Numbered from the stretch's first letter, positions 22,310-33,399 are shown. The stretch is DNA of 64,000 bases from Branchipolynoe longqiensis (GCA_030323885.1 CM059194.1:23424780-23488779), one strand, 5' to 3'. Translations and numbers: made by a program. The notes: generated by a model from the sequence alone, not told the origin.

Positions 22310-23190
22310 ATTTTAGGCATGAAATAGAAATTATATTGGCAAGAGAAATTTAGATACTAGACAAAGATGCGGCACAGAAATTGTATCAGTCAATCAATAT
22401 AGCCAGACAAATTTAGACGTGACATAGAAATTATATTGGTCAATCAATATAGCCAGACAAATTTAGACGTGACATAGAAATTATATTGGTCAATCAATAT
22501 AGCCAGACAAATTTAGACGTGACATAGAAATTATATTGGTCAATCAATATAGCCAGACAAATTTAGACGTGACATAGAAATTATATTGGTCAATCAATAT
22601 AGCCAGACAAATTTAGACATGACATAGAAATTATATTGGTCAATCAATATAGCCAGACAAATTTAGACGTGACATAGGAATTATATTGGTCAATCAATAT
22701 AGCCAGACAAATTTAGACATGACATAGGAATTATATTGGTCAATCAATATAGCCAGACAAATTTAGATGTGACATAGAAATTATATTGGTCAATCAATAT
22801 AGCCAGACAAATTTAGACGTGACATAGGAATTATATTGGTCAATCAATATAGCCAGACAAATTTAGATGTGACATAGAAATTATATTGGTCAATCAATAT
22901 AGCCAGACAAATTTAGACGTGACATAGGAATTATATTGGTCAATCTATATAGCCAGACAAATTTAGACGTCATATAAATAGAAAGGCCAAAGCAATATAG
23001 CCAGAGAAATATAGATGCGACATAGAAATTATATTGGCCAAGAAATTTAGATAACATAGAAATGATATTAGCCAAATGATATTTGTAGAGAAATTTAGAC
23101 ATAATTTAGAATTGATATTGACCAATTGATATTGGAAGAGAAATTTAGAAATAACATAGAATTGATATTAACCAATTGCTATAGCTAGAG
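22310..23190. repeat. 50-bp satellite, about 11-12 regular copies with decayed flanks
   Basis: From 22391 to about 22970 a 50-bp unit (CAATCAATAT-AGCCAGACAA-ATTTAGACGT-GACATAGAAA-TTATATTGGT, shown in ten-base blocks) repeats with only sporadic changes, mainly GACGT/GACAT/GATGT and AGAAA/AGGAA. The edges (22310-22390 and 22980-23190) carry increasingly diverged versions. There are no unique spacers, so it is not CRISPR-like. Confidence 0.95.
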
Positions 23191-23552
23191 CCATGTCATA
23201 TTGCATGTACTGCTCAATATGTTCCTTGCATATTGAAGCCTCCCCACATACCTCTAGACATCCCCCCATTGCCGACCTAAGCATTGTTTCTGCGCTGAAG
23301 ATATCACAAGGCCAAGACTATCGTAAAGCCACATGAATTCCAATGTAAGCAATAATTATGGAAATTGTATTCCCAGCAATTCACTCTCAAACCCATTCGG
23401 TAAATTATACATTAGGCGATTGAAGATTTCCTTAATCAGGGATAAATGAATCCCTGACCCGTTCAAAAATATATCTAGATTGAAAACAGCAACGCGTAAG
23501 GGGGGGGGGGGGGAGAAGAATTGTCATTTAGACTAGTCCACGTAGCTGGGTG
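23191..23552. other. unassigned intronic sequence
   Basis: No gene or family recognised; a G-run lies at about 23500-23512. Confidence 0.4.
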
Positions 23553-23561
23553 GGTGAGTCC

Positions 23562-23980
23562 TAGATATAGGATTCACCCGGTACTCGCAGTACACGGGTG
23601 AAGACCAGCCCTATATAAAAACGGTCGAAAAATCGGGCTAATGAAAGGAGTCTTTATGAGAGCCTAATTTCACAATCTAAGAAGCAACATTTATTCTTTG
23701 TATATGCCTTCATGTTTACCCGCTATTTTTGAGTTGGAAAATATAATAAAACATATACTTTAATCCAATTTAAAAGTGAAATCGATGGCATTCTCTGGCC
23801 ACCATGTTGTCTTTTTGCATTCTCTCCCATTTCACCAACTCTGTACAGATAGAAGTAGCCATTTGATACTGGAACCAGAGATTACACTTTTTGTTCCATA
23901 CTAAAGCAGTTTTCGCCAGCTTTTTATATAGGGTTGGTATTCACCCCTGTACTGCAAGTACGGGGTGAATCTTTTATCTA
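23562..23980. mobile_element. Mutator-like MITE, copy 2
   Basis: Same termini as 2337-2763 (TAGATATAGGATTCACCC and GGGTGAATCTTTTATCTA) and a homologous interior (for example CGCTATTTTTGAGTTGGAAA). Flanked by a near-perfect 9-bp duplication: GGTGAGTCC (23553-23561) and GGCGAGTCC (23981-23989). Confidence 0.87.
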
Positions 23981-24239
23981 GGCGAGTCCATGCCCTGAAA
24001 TAGGGAATGAAGCCTTTTCCTTTCGGACGATATGATTATAGAGGTTCACAGCATTGTAATTGGTATGTACATATATGTACATATATGTGAAAAAGGAAAC
24101 AAAATGGGGCGCTTATGATCATTCAGCTATTTCTTTTAAATAAAAAAATTTAAGATAAATCTCAACCAGGTGTCCGCACTAGTCCCAGGTTCCGTCTTCA
24201 TAAAGTGGTCCAAGTCTACGTATGTTTAACTGTACACAC

Positions 24240-24575
24240 CGCATGGTGCGCCGGGACGCAGTCACTGAATCGGTCGAGCGCTGGCTTCCCGTGCGGAAGG
24301 TCGGGAGATCAAATCCCAGCCGAGTCTCAATCAATGACTTATAAAACTGATACATGTCACTTCCTAGCCTGGCGCTCGGCAATAATAGGATAGGATAAGG
24401 ACTGGTTAGCTCAGTGTCAGGATAATGTGACTGTGTGGGATATCATGTCATGGTGACAGAGGCCTGGTATCCCAGTGGGGCAGCACTATAAAGTCAACAT
24501 GAGTGTGCACTGTCACAAGCCGTTACCCGTCCCGATATGACCATAGATGTTGTTAGGACGAATAACAAACAAATC
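24240..24575 (+). mobile_element. tRNA-derived SINE, full length
   Basis: Plus-strand copy with head (ACTGAATCGGTCGAGCGCTG), box B-like GAGATCAAATCCC, full body and GACGAATAACAAACAA tail. Confidence 0.87.
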
Positions 24576-24667
24576 GTACAGTGCACATACTGCCTGATAC
24601 TGAAGGATTTATCGATTATTCACTTTCTCCACAGACGATGCCAGACACTCTGTCGTTAGGCTTTTAC

Positions 24668-24865
24668 TGATTTGTTGGGGGTTTTAAGTCCTAGCACCGC
24701 CTAAGGTCATAGCAGGACGAGCAGCAACTTATGACAGTGCTCCCTCATAGAGACCTTACAGTACTGCCTCACTGGAAGATCCTCTGAGGATGTTACAGTG
24801 AAGTTTGTCAATTTTGTAAGTCATTGAATTGGCTCGGTCGGGTTCGAAACCATCGTTAGTCCAAA
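24668..24865 (-). mobile_element. tRNA-derived SINE, internally deleted
   Basis: Minus-strand copy: tail (TTGTTGGGGGTTTTAAGTCC on plus), a short body and a head edge with TCGGTCGGGTTCGAAACC. It lacks much of the central body. Confidence 0.65.
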
Positions 24866-25531
24866 CAAAAAGTTGTGATCCTTTCACCAGAAATGACAAT
24901 AAAAGATGAAAGCTAAGTAAATAAATGTACCTGTTAGTGCCGCCATAATATTGATATCAATATTCATTTTGATCAGGACAGCCTAACCGGGTTCAAGGTT
25001 CATACACATGTGAAGATATGGAATTCAAGGCTATTTCAAAGGCTTTTCAAGACTGTTTTTGATAGGAATCCAAAACTATTTTCATTTGGATTTAGTCTGA
25101 AATTGCCATTCTGAATGGCGATTTCAGACTAATTTAGATCACTGGCGACAGTTTAATAGAATTCAAGGCTTTTCAAGACTAATTACCCAAAATAGGTTAA
25201 ATTCAAGGCTTTTCAACTGTCAAGGCCTTGATATGGGGCAAATGAAGTTCAAGACTTTTCAAGACTTTCCAGGCCCTGTACGGACCCTGTAGGTTGCACA
25301 TATGCGAATCTTAGTAATGTTTGAACATATATTAAAACTTACAATTTTTAGATTCATGTTGGCTGTAAAGGTGACCCTGATTTGCAATATTGTGTGTACT
25401 CCAAGATGGCTAACTGCTAAGTGATGACATCACATGCACTCCCTCTATTGGCGGTGTGTGTCGAGCTGGTGAATGCCGACAGAGCGTGCTGAGTCTCATT
25501 GCCTGGGTCTACTTGATTGTCACGGAGTTCG
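24866..25531. repeat. dispersed CAAGGCTTTTCAAGACT words and a near-perfect hairpin
   Basis: AATTCAAGGCTTTTCAAGACT-like words recur at 25022-25280, in an interval that may be a decayed element. An 18-bp inverted repeat with a single-base loop (25094-25130, arms AGTCTGAAATTGCCATTC) sits in the middle. No coding potential recognised. Confidence 0.55.
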
Positions 25532-26717
25532 CCGGTGTAACGATTTCAACTTCCCCCCTTCTCAAGTTCCCCCCCGGGAATCTGAAAACGTTTTCAACTT
25601 CCCTCCGGGGAACTTAAAAACGTTTTCAGATTCCTGGGGGGGAACTTAAAAACAGTTTTCAGATTCCTCCCCCTATTTTCAAATTCCCCCCTCCAGGAAT
25701 ACAATTTCAACTTGCCCTTCCTAAGATCGTGGGGTCGTGGGTTCGAGTCCCGGTCGAGTCAAACCAATGACTTTAAAATTTATACTTGTTGCTTCCTAGC
25801 TCGGCGCTCGGCATTATTAGGATAGGGCAAGGACTGGTGTGCTCAGTGTCAGCATAATGTGACTGAGTGACCAGGTCATGGTGCCAGCGGCCTGGTTTCC
25901 CAGTGGGACAGCACTATAAAGTTGCCATGAGTGCGCACTGTCACAAGTCGGTACCCATCCTGATATGACCTTAACTGTTGCTAGGACGTAAAACAACAAC
26001 AAACAAACAACAAGTTTCCCCCCCCCCGGAATCTGAAAACGTTCTTAACTTCCCTCCAGGGAAAGTAAAAACGTTTTCAGATTCCCGGGGGGGGAATTAA
26101 AAACAGTTTTCAGATTCCTCCCCCTATTTTCAAATTCCCCCCTCTGGGAATTTAAAATTGTTTAAAAATAAAGAAAATTCCACAAAAATATAAAAGTTTT
26201 AAAAAGATCAGAAATTTATGAAAAATAGTAATATTAGTCACCAAAATTTCCCCAAAAAGATTTTTTGTTAATCGAACAATTTCATGCCAAAAATTCACCA
26301 AAAAAATGTATATTTCACGAAAATAAAGAATTTCACACAAAAATTCTATATTTTTTTAATTATTCAAAAAAGCACAACAAATTGAAAAGTTAAACAAATC
26401 GAAAATTTCACGGAAAATTTAAAATTTCCAGAAAAATAACAAATTTAACAAAATAAATTTTAATTCACAAAAGATCTAATATTTCATGAAATTTCACAAA
26501 ATAAGAGATTTTTGTATGTCTGTGTGTGTATGTCAGTCCGTAGTTCATTTTTATTTATTTAAGATGGTGTGGATTATAATTCCCAGGGGGAGGGAAAGTT
26601 AAAACGAGGGAGGGAACTTGAAAACGTTTTCAAATTCCCCTGGGAGGAATTTGAAAACGTTTTCAAGTTCCCGGGGGGGAACTTGAATATGGGGGGAATT
26701 TGAAATCTTTACACCGG
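25532..26717. mobile_element. fold-back element rich in GAAAACGTTTTCA
   Basis: The left end CCGGTGTAACGATTTCAACT is matched by an inverted right end (AATTTGAAATCTTTACACCGG). The interior has many inverted copies of (T)GAAAACGTTTTCA flanked by C- or G-runs, in both strands' orientations, so most of the element can fold on itself. The middle (26150-26560) is AT-rich. A SINE has inserted at 25723-26012. No transposase. Confidence 0.7.
25723..26012 (+). mobile_element. tRNA-derived SINE nested in the fold-back element
   Basis: A plus-strand copy starting inside the head (AGATCGTGGGGTCGTGGGTT) and ending in AAACAACAACAAACAAACAA. Fold-back sequence resumes on both sides, so this insertion is younger than its host element. 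Confidence 0.87.
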
Positions 26718-27307
26718 GGTGCAGGCGGCGTGCGCCGGGGTCACTAACCAGTGCGCAGCGGTGAAGTCTCCGTGCGGGGAGGCCACAAACGGGACACCGC
26801 AGCGGGTATCGAAATGGTCACAAAACCTGGGCAATGCCGTGTGACTTACCAAGGCTCAATGTCATCGTGTTTAGTATTTTATGTTCGCAGATAATAGTAC
26901 TGCCCTGACACGGGGACTGTGTGTGTGTCGATGATGGTTTATCATTGATGGTTACATCATGCACCACATAACAGCCACTGGTAGAGAGGTTTCCCAGTGG
27001 GGCAGCACTATAAAGTCACCATAAGTGTGCGCTGTCACAAGTCGGTGCACGTCCTGGTATGGCCGAGGGTCTTACTGGGGCGTAAAACTACACCAACCAC
27101 ACAGCCTCCCCCGGCCCTCTCAGAGGACTGTGGTTGGGCTCCTTAGGCTGCCTTTTTCCTTCCTCCCCCTCTACCCCCTACCCCCCCAATTCCTCTGATC
27201 ACTACCCATCGGAAGCCAACTCCCGACCACATGGGCCTGCTTTCAGCGGTGCCCATTCAGTGCTGCAGATTTGCCAATGCGACTGAAAACTCCCCAAAAA
27301 CAAAAAC
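26718..27307. other. mixed unassigned sequence with a SINE tail fragment
   Basis: A plus-strand SINE body/tail scrap at about 26985-27105 (CCCAGTGGGGCAGCACTATA to GGGGCGTAAAACTACACCAA). The rest (C/T-rich at 27110-27200) shows no recognised feature. Confidence 0.5.
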
Positions 27308-27570
27308 ACTGGTAGATCGTGGGTTCGAACCCTGGTCGAGTCAAACCAATGACGTAAAAATTGATACTTGTTGCTTCCTAGCCAGGTGCTCGGCATTATC
27401 AGTGTCAGGATAATGTGACTGAGTGGGATACCAGGTCATGGTGCCAGTGGCCTGGTTTCCCAGTGGGACAGCACTATAAAGTTGCCATGAGTGCACACTG
27501 TCACAAGTCGGTACCCGTCCTGATATGACCTTAGATGTTGCTAGGACGTAAAACAACAACAAACAAAAAA
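27308..27570 (+). mobile_element. tRNA-derived SINE, head-truncated
   Basis: Begins at GGTAGATCGTGGGTTCGAAC (box B) and continues through a complete body to AAAACAACAACAAACAAAAA. Confidence 0.86.
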
Positions 27571-27629
27571 AAACATAACAGCCAAGTCTATGCAGCCCAC
27601 CTGCCAAGTTACATTGCCGTTTACATAGT

Positions 27630-27983
27630 TAAAGTTGCATAGTCTGATGAAATATGAAATTTTCAAAACCGAAACAATTATCTAGATAGGATTTTTACAT
27701 ATCTACCTTAGATACGGATGCACTTATTGAACATTTGATTCTGCATAGAAGGGAATACTGAGTCAATATAATAGAACATGTTACTGTAGAGGTCTATGGT
27801 GTCAGAGTTTTGGCAAGCTTGCCAAAACTAATTTTCCATGTTTGCACTTCAAATATCTCAAAAGTTTACCATTTAAAATAAAAGTAACTTTAAACTAATG
27901 TAAAGTAGATACTAGTGATCGGTCTAATATATTTATCTCAGAAAAATTACAGAAACTCAAAACCATCGGACTATGCAGCTTTA
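27630..27983. mobile_element. 354-bp MITE with TAAAG(T/C)TGCATAGTC ends, copy 2
   Basis: Same ends, length and central palindrome (27806-27829) as 20066-20419, and very similar throughout, so amplification was probably recent. Confidence 0.82.
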
Positions 27984-28880
27984 ATGCCATCACACTTATA
28001 CACACCAGTGACGATTGGAAATGGTGATGGAATAACGATTTATTAATATTATATACTTGATTTGAACGGGTTTATGTGAGGATAGAAGACAGAACTTGAG
28101 GAAGGAGGGAGGGAGGGCGGGCGAGCATGGAAGAAGGAAGGACATAGGAGACAGAGATAGAGAAACAGACAGACAGACAGACAGACGCAGGGTAGGTATT
28201 CTAGGTGTTTGCAAGAAAGGAAAGAAAGGGGTAGGTTGATTCAAATAGATGGTGAACTGATTGTGGTCAAATTAGATATGTGAAATGTTAGCTAGATTGC
28301 TTGATTTTGGAGTGGTAAATTATGGTGTCGTGGTTATGGGAGGGTCAGCAGATTTTTGTTTGTTTGTTTGTTTGTTGTTGTTGTTTTACCCCCTAGCAAC
28401 ATCAAAGGTCATGTCAGGACGGGGGTCAGCAGAGGAATGTTCTGATGTTACTGGGTTGGTTGTTGGAGTTTTAGTAAAGGAAAGTGTGTGTGTCTTTATG
28501 TGCGCGTGTGTGTCTTTGTGTGTGCGTGTGTGTCTTTGTGTGTGTGTGTGTGTGTGAGAGAGAGAGGGGGGGGGCTATTACTTATCCATTACTGATTTGA
28601 TAGGCCATAAGCCTGCAGCAGAATTCTATGACTAGAGAGAGGTCATATGGTGAAATTAGATAGAACTTGAGGGAGGAGAGGGGAGAAGGGGACTGGGAGA
28701 AGTTATGGAAGAGTGAAGTGGAGGTGATGGTAGAGGAGGTGAGGGGAGGGAATGACAGGGGAAGGGGGGTAGGACGGAGAGGGAATGGGCATAGGACGGG
28801 AATGGTGGGAAGGGGATGGAGAGAGTGTAAGTGAATGAGTGAGTGAGTGAGTGAGTGAGTACGTGATATTCACTTAGTGT
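27984..28880. repeat. purine-rich and GT-rich low-complexity interval
   Basis: GA-rich stretches (28085-28200 with (ACAG)n, 28660-28830) and GT repeats (28480-28560), (GAGT)n at 28835-28860, plus a minus-strand SINE tail scrap at 28355-28425. No gene. Confidence 0.7.
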
Positions 28881-28882
28881 TC

Positions 28883-29172
28883 AGGTACCAGTTCATTTGG
28901 GTCATACATCCTATCAACATTTAAGGGTCAGATCAGGACGTGTATCGGCTCATTTAGGCAACTTTATAGTGCTGACCCACCTGAAGCCCAGGCCGCTGTC
29001 ACTACTAGTACCTGAGAAAAGCAGTCTTTGTCCAGCCCTAGCAATACCGAGCGCCAGGCTTGAGAGCAACAAGTATCAATTGAATAAGTTATTGGTTTAA
29101 CTCGGCCGGAGTTCGAACCCACATCTCACATGGAAAGCCAGCGCTTTTATAGATTCGGTCACCCCGTCTGGT
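28883..29172 (-). mobile_element. tRNA-derived SINE, diverged
   Basis: Minus-strand copy ending in a recognisable head (GATTCGGTCACCCCGTCTGG on plus), with deletions in the body. Confidence 0.75.
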
Positions 29173-29182
29173 AATCAATTAA

Positions 29183-29186
<4 letters not shown>

Positions 29187-29232
<46 letters not shown>
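29187..29232. repeat. (GT)n microsatellite
   Basis: A pure TG run of about 23 units, downstream of an AATCAATTAATC stretch. Confidence 0.97.
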
Positions 29233-29235
<3 letters not shown>

Positions 29236-29284
29236 CTGCAAACATACCAAGATAAACTCGATCGAGCTTCAAGAGAAACTGTTT

Positions 29285-29425
29285 CTCAATTGTCCCACTA
29301 GACGGTGCCACCATATACACAGAGATAGACTGTTTGCATTTGTTTCACTAGGTGGTGCCACGATAAACACCAAGCTAATATGACAGTGTTTCGCAGTTGT
29401 CCCACTAGGTGGTGCCACCATAAAC
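29285..29425. repeat. three ~55-bp units with CACTAGGTGGTGCCAC
   Basis: TGTCCCACTAGACGGTGCCACCATA, a TTTCACTAGGTGGTGCCACG version and a CCCACTAGGTGGTGCCACCA version follow one another. They resemble the CCACTAGGTGGC boxes at 60.6-61.2 kb. Confidence 0.65.
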
Positions 29426-29814
29426 TATCAGAGCATCTCATTTAAAAGATTGATTGATTGATTGGTGGTTGCTTTACGCCGTGTCGGCAGCATAGGCCAT
29501 ATTCACGGCGAGAAATGTTTGTTTTTTGTTCAAACCATCGCTTTTACATGTAAAAGCAGACAATCAATTATGTGCCAATAGACACTCATTAAATTAGAAA
29601 GCTCACAATCATATATCTGTGGTCAAGGGAAACAAATTCCCATAGAAAAAGAAAAGTTTCATTAATAATTAATAGAATTTAAAAGATGAACAATCATGAC
29701 AGAGACAACTTTCCTAATTCACAGAATGATTGATTGCTGGTTGCTTAAACTTGCATGGTCCGATGGCGTTTGATCAAATATGATGTCTTGATGAGTCATA
29801 ATTTGCTGCTAACT

Positions 29815-29985
29815 TACAAACAGAAAGAATGCATTCAGTAGATAGCTACACAACAACTGAAAGTAATAAAACAAGGGGAACCACGAGACTATTACTGTCT
29901 ACTGGTGAAAACAAGGCATCACTAGACTTAACCGTTATGGGCAGCATAAATACACCATCATAAAAAAATAAAAAAACATTACAGA
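29815..29985 (+). mobile_element. LINE 3'-end fragment
   Basis: This stretch (GAATGCATTCAGTAG to GGGCAGCATAAATACACCAT plus an A-rich tail) is the reverse complement of the 3' UTR of the minus-strand LINE at 53855-54000. It is therefore a 5'-truncated copy of that LINE or of a SINE that borrowed its tail. Confidence 0.75.
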
Positions 29986-29999
29986 ATCACATCATGTGG

Positions 30000-30940
30000 A
30001 TATTTGAACCCTTCGTTCCACAAGACTGAGAATCCCATGAATATTCGTATAATTTTTTATCCCAATATAGTTAGCAATTCTAGAATATGACTAGATTAGA
30101 TGCAACAAATATGTATGTATATTATGTTAAAATCAGGTGGCCGGGATTTTAAATCACCAAGTTTTTTTTGTGTTTTTTTTTGTTGTTTTTTTTTGGGGGG
30201 GGGGGGGTGTTTTTTTTGGGGTGTTGTTTTTTGGGTGTTGTTTTTTTGGGTGTTGTTTTTGTGTGTGATGAATTTATCTACCCTGCTCATAACGGATAAG
30301 TGTGTTAACACTTGTTTTAACCGCTGGGCAGCACTAGTTTTTGGTTCAGGTGTAGACCTATTTCAGAGCTGCCTTCATTTGAAAATGGGAATGCATAATC
30401 TTTTTCATATCATTTTAGTTATTACTGACATAACACGTTTTGACTTGGAATTTGTGATCGAGAGCCTAATGGTGAAGACACTAACCCCTGAATGGCAGAA
30501 GTCGCTGTACCAATATTGTGTTGAACTGTCATTATATAATCATGGCCGTTGACTATATTCAGAGACTGTATATATCGACGTTCTCTGCTATATTCCAGAC
30601 TCGGGCACAGTCCCGCTTCAACATAGTGCTGCCAACTGGTGGAATCCATCTGTACCATTATACTGTAAACCATATCGGTCAGACTATCTAATGGCGGAGT
30701 TAACAACAGACGCGGTTATGTGACTCAAAATGGATGCCACTCCGGTCGAAGTGACTAATGTTAGTAAAAACCATAAAAACTTAATATAAAATCTGTATGA
30801 TAGGCACAAAAAACATGTTATTAACAACCCATACATGGTGAAGCATTAGTGGAGTACGATGATGAACATTCACAGTGCCGATTAATAGAGAAGTAGTGAT
30901 CAGAATGACCCTAGAATTTAACCACCGATTGGTATTATAT
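30000..30940. other. unassigned intronic sequence with T/G-runs
   Basis: Poly-T/poly-G tract at 30160-30265. From 30300 to 30720 the sequence is of average composition with an open plus frame ending near 30552 and an open minus frame (30422-30706). Neither resembles a family I know and no splice structure is evident. Confidence 0.35.
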
Positions 30941-30942
30941 AC

Positions 30943-31254
30943 CAGGGATGAAAGTCATCTCCGGGAAAAAAAGCGGAAATGCAAATATTCTCCCATAGGT
31001 TTAGCATTGTCAGGGAATCGCGGAAAATTTCCGGAAGTGGGGTTTCATATATATTGGTATACGCTGATAGTGCTGCACCGTTTGAAGCATGTATTACTAG
31101 TATACGCTGATAGTGCCGCGCCGTTTGGAGCATTTATTAGTAGTATACGCTGATAGTGCTGCGGCGTCCGCACCACATAGTAGTATATGCTGATGGTGCT
31201 GCGGGATTGAAAGGTCCCGGAAATCCGCGGAATCGCGGAGATCTTTCATCCTTG
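30943..31254. mobile_element. hAT-like MITE, copy 3
   Basis: Same ends and internal units as 5761-6059. ATATAC occurs immediately outside both ends (30937-30942 and 31255-31260), a possible short target duplication. 31255-31860 holds nothing recognised. Confidence 0.78.
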
Positions 31255-31861
31255 ATATACAGATAGCAAAGCGATGTGGAATGAGGAAGTCCAATAGACA
31301 ATTTCTGCAGAGCATGCACACTCAGCTGAAACTCAGTTTGCGGTTAATTCTGAAAGTGAATACTAACTTTGTGAAGCGCTATTATTCAATGCGATGATAA
31401 TTGAATCCTTCCATGCAAAATTTAGTTTTTTAATGAACAAAAGATGAAAGTGATCTGGAACCCAAATTAGTAACACTCGACAGATTTAGCTTTAAATCTA
31501 GATCTACCTAGTTCTAGAATTATCTAGATATAACTGCAGACAGTCAATTAAATTGTCAACTAGACCTTGTTTCAGTGTCGTGCATACAATGGTTGCAGGA
31601 CACTATCCATTTTCTGTACTAGCTATGAACCATCGTAAATAACAAAAACATGACCATCAATTAAAATCTTATTCTAAATCTAAAAATAGCCTTTTCTGTC
31701 AAATGTGTGGAGAGGAATTTGTTTCACAGTAATGCATTATTAAGCTGATCTTGAGAAGACCCTGCCTGTGCTATTATAATCAATATTTCTTTTTTCCACC
31801 CTGTAGTTTGGGTATTAATATCCAATGTGATTTTGGATAATATCCAATCTACCAGCCATAA

Positions 31862-32195
31862 ATAAAAAAGAGTCAACAAAAACCCTACGGGACGGAAATC
31901 TTTCTCTCCTGGGAGTTCAGCTCTTCAATGCAATGCCAGCTTACATAAGAAACCTATCAAACTGCAGTGTACAATCGTTCAAAAGGCAGCTTGACATGGT
32001 GCTAACAACCATTGCTACGAGATAAACTTCAGATTCCAGGATACACCCAGTTAACACCAGCAGATTCAAATTCATTGCTGCACATGACAAAACTGAACAG
32101 AGCATCCTCACCACAAGTATTGGGCTCTAATGGTGGAGTCTCCGACTTGGCATGAGCAGACAGCACAAACACTGTAATCTTAATCTTTAATCTCA
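31862..32195 (+). mobile_element. 5'-truncated LINE 3' end (same family as 33400-34912)
   Basis: Closely matches the last part of the LINE downstream, from the GGA(A)ATCTTTCT(C/G)TCC segment through CAGCTTGACA(T/A)GGTG, CAGGATACACCCAG and GGAGTCTCCGACTTGGC to the AATCTTAATC-type tail. It encodes only the degraded ORF2 C-terminus. Confidence 0.85.
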
Positions 32196-32360
32196 AATCT
32201 CATTAATTCTGAAGGCCCACCCAGAACACAAGTTCTTGCCACTGCCGTCAGAGTCTGGGTTAGTGGAGGAAATTGTCTTGTCTGCGATTTAAATTTCCTT
32301 TGCTTAATCAACGGATGTATATTAAATCAAAATGGTGGATTGTGTGCAACTGTTCCTTAC

Positions 32361-32539
32361 TGTGACTATTCCAACGCTGGCCTTGATGTTGAGCCTGCGC
32401 TTTCGTTGGAACGTATCCAGGTCCCAGAGCTGTGCGGTGTCCAGAGAGGCAGTGAGGGCATAGCGCCCAGAGGCGTGCACAGACACTGTGTGGATGGCGG
32501 ACTCATGCCCCTTCATCCAGGCCACCAACTCGCGGTTCT
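32361..32539 (-). CDS. TBC1D31: TBC1D31 coding exon 4 (WD40 repeat)
   Basis: Minus-strand exon of 179 bp bounded by a TTTTCAG acceptor (plus CTGAAAA after 32539) and a GTAAGG donor (plus CCTTAC before 32361). It begins with two bases of a split codon completing the single base left by exon 3, then 59 codons in frame. The product contains ELVAWMKGHES, VHASGRYALTA and DTAQLWDLDTFQRKR, near-identical to the vertebrate TBC1D31 WD40 repeat. The intron to exon 3 is 20.6 kb and hosts the giant LTR element. No further exon was found to the left, so the next intron is at least about 32 kb or later exons were missed. Confidence 0.94.
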
Positions 32540-32620
32540 CTGAAAACAAATAATAATACTACAATAAATATAATAAGATAATAATATGATAAGATAATAA
32601 TACAATAATAATAATAGCAA

Positions 32621-32814
32621 TGATAGAAATAAGCAAGGTTTTTCACTTGTCCAACGGACAAGTCTGGTGTTATATTGTCCATCTGAATTTTCATTTGTCC
32701 ACAGTATTTACCATATATGTATATATATATACAAATACCGGACAAGTCTGGTGCAGTTTTCACTTGTCCGTCTGAATTTTCACTTGTCCCGGACAAGCTC
32801 TTATTTCGAACGCT
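32621..32814. repeat. longer copy of the TGATAGAAATAAGCAA short element
   Basis: Starts TGATAGAAATAAGCAAGG and ends CAAGCTCTTATTTCGAACGC, with duplicated CACTTGTCC and a (TA)n stretch inside. Related to 19071-19294. It lies just upstream of TBC1D31 exon 4 in the transcript sense. Confidence 0.72.
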
Positions 32815-33059
32815 GAATAGTAATCATGTTCAACCGAGAAGGTACTTTTGTTGTTGAGACATGCTGAACAACAACTGACAGAATTAAAATCAATACAACA
32901 AAAACCCTCACAATGGTCAAATTAGTTTATTTAAATCCAGGAGCGGGGGGGGGGGTCATAACAAGTCAAATAATTATTATTGCCGTTGTGTATTAAGTAT
33001 TAAGCCATCGTACTAAAACACTGTAAGCAATTTTGCTACCTTTCCTACCCACTGATTCT

Positions 33060-33395
33060 GTGGTGTTCTCTGTGGCGGAGTGCTTAGAGTGTCTGACTTT
33101 TTTCGAGGTCGGACTCCTAATCTGAGGGTTGGCGGTTCGGTTCCCCGTGCCCCCATCTCTGCCAATTTGGATTTCCACCGCTGTGGATAACTTACAGCGT
33201 CATCAAAGGCCGGTTGCTCTCATACCATGTCTATGTGGTGTGGGAGGTTAAAAATCCCTTGGGTCGGTAAAAGTGTAGGCTCGGGCTTTCTATCGACAAG
33301 CTGTGTAATGGTGAAAACAAGTCTATTCAGGCTTATCCATAATAGGCAGTATAAATCTTCCAAGAAAAAAACTGTATATAATTTGGAGGGATTCC
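33060..33395 (+). mobile_element. second SINE family: tRNA-like head with LINE-like tail
   Basis: The head (GTGGCGGAGTGCTTAGAGTG ... GGCGGTTCGGTTCCCCGTG) resembles a long-variable-arm tRNA (Leu/Ser type) with box A and box B. The 3' part (TGGTGAAAACAAGTCTATTC ... AGGCAGTATAAATC, then A-rich) parallels the 3' end of the LINEs at 29815-29985 and 53855 (TGGTGAAAACAAG ... GGGCAGCATAAATAC). This layout suggests a SINE mobilised through a shared LINE tail. Confidence 0.68.
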
Positions 33396-33399
33396 CTGG

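Noticed and set aside
22391..22970. Regular repeat array resembling a CRISPR
   Set aside because: Units are contiguous without unique spacers, and the window is eukaryotic.
30100..30552. 150-residue plus-strand open frame
   Set aside because: Its first third is translated poly-T/G; the rest matches no family known to me and shows no splice context.
33075..33155. Functional long-arm tRNA gene
   Set aside because: Joined to a LINE-like tail and A-rich end, so read as a SINE head.
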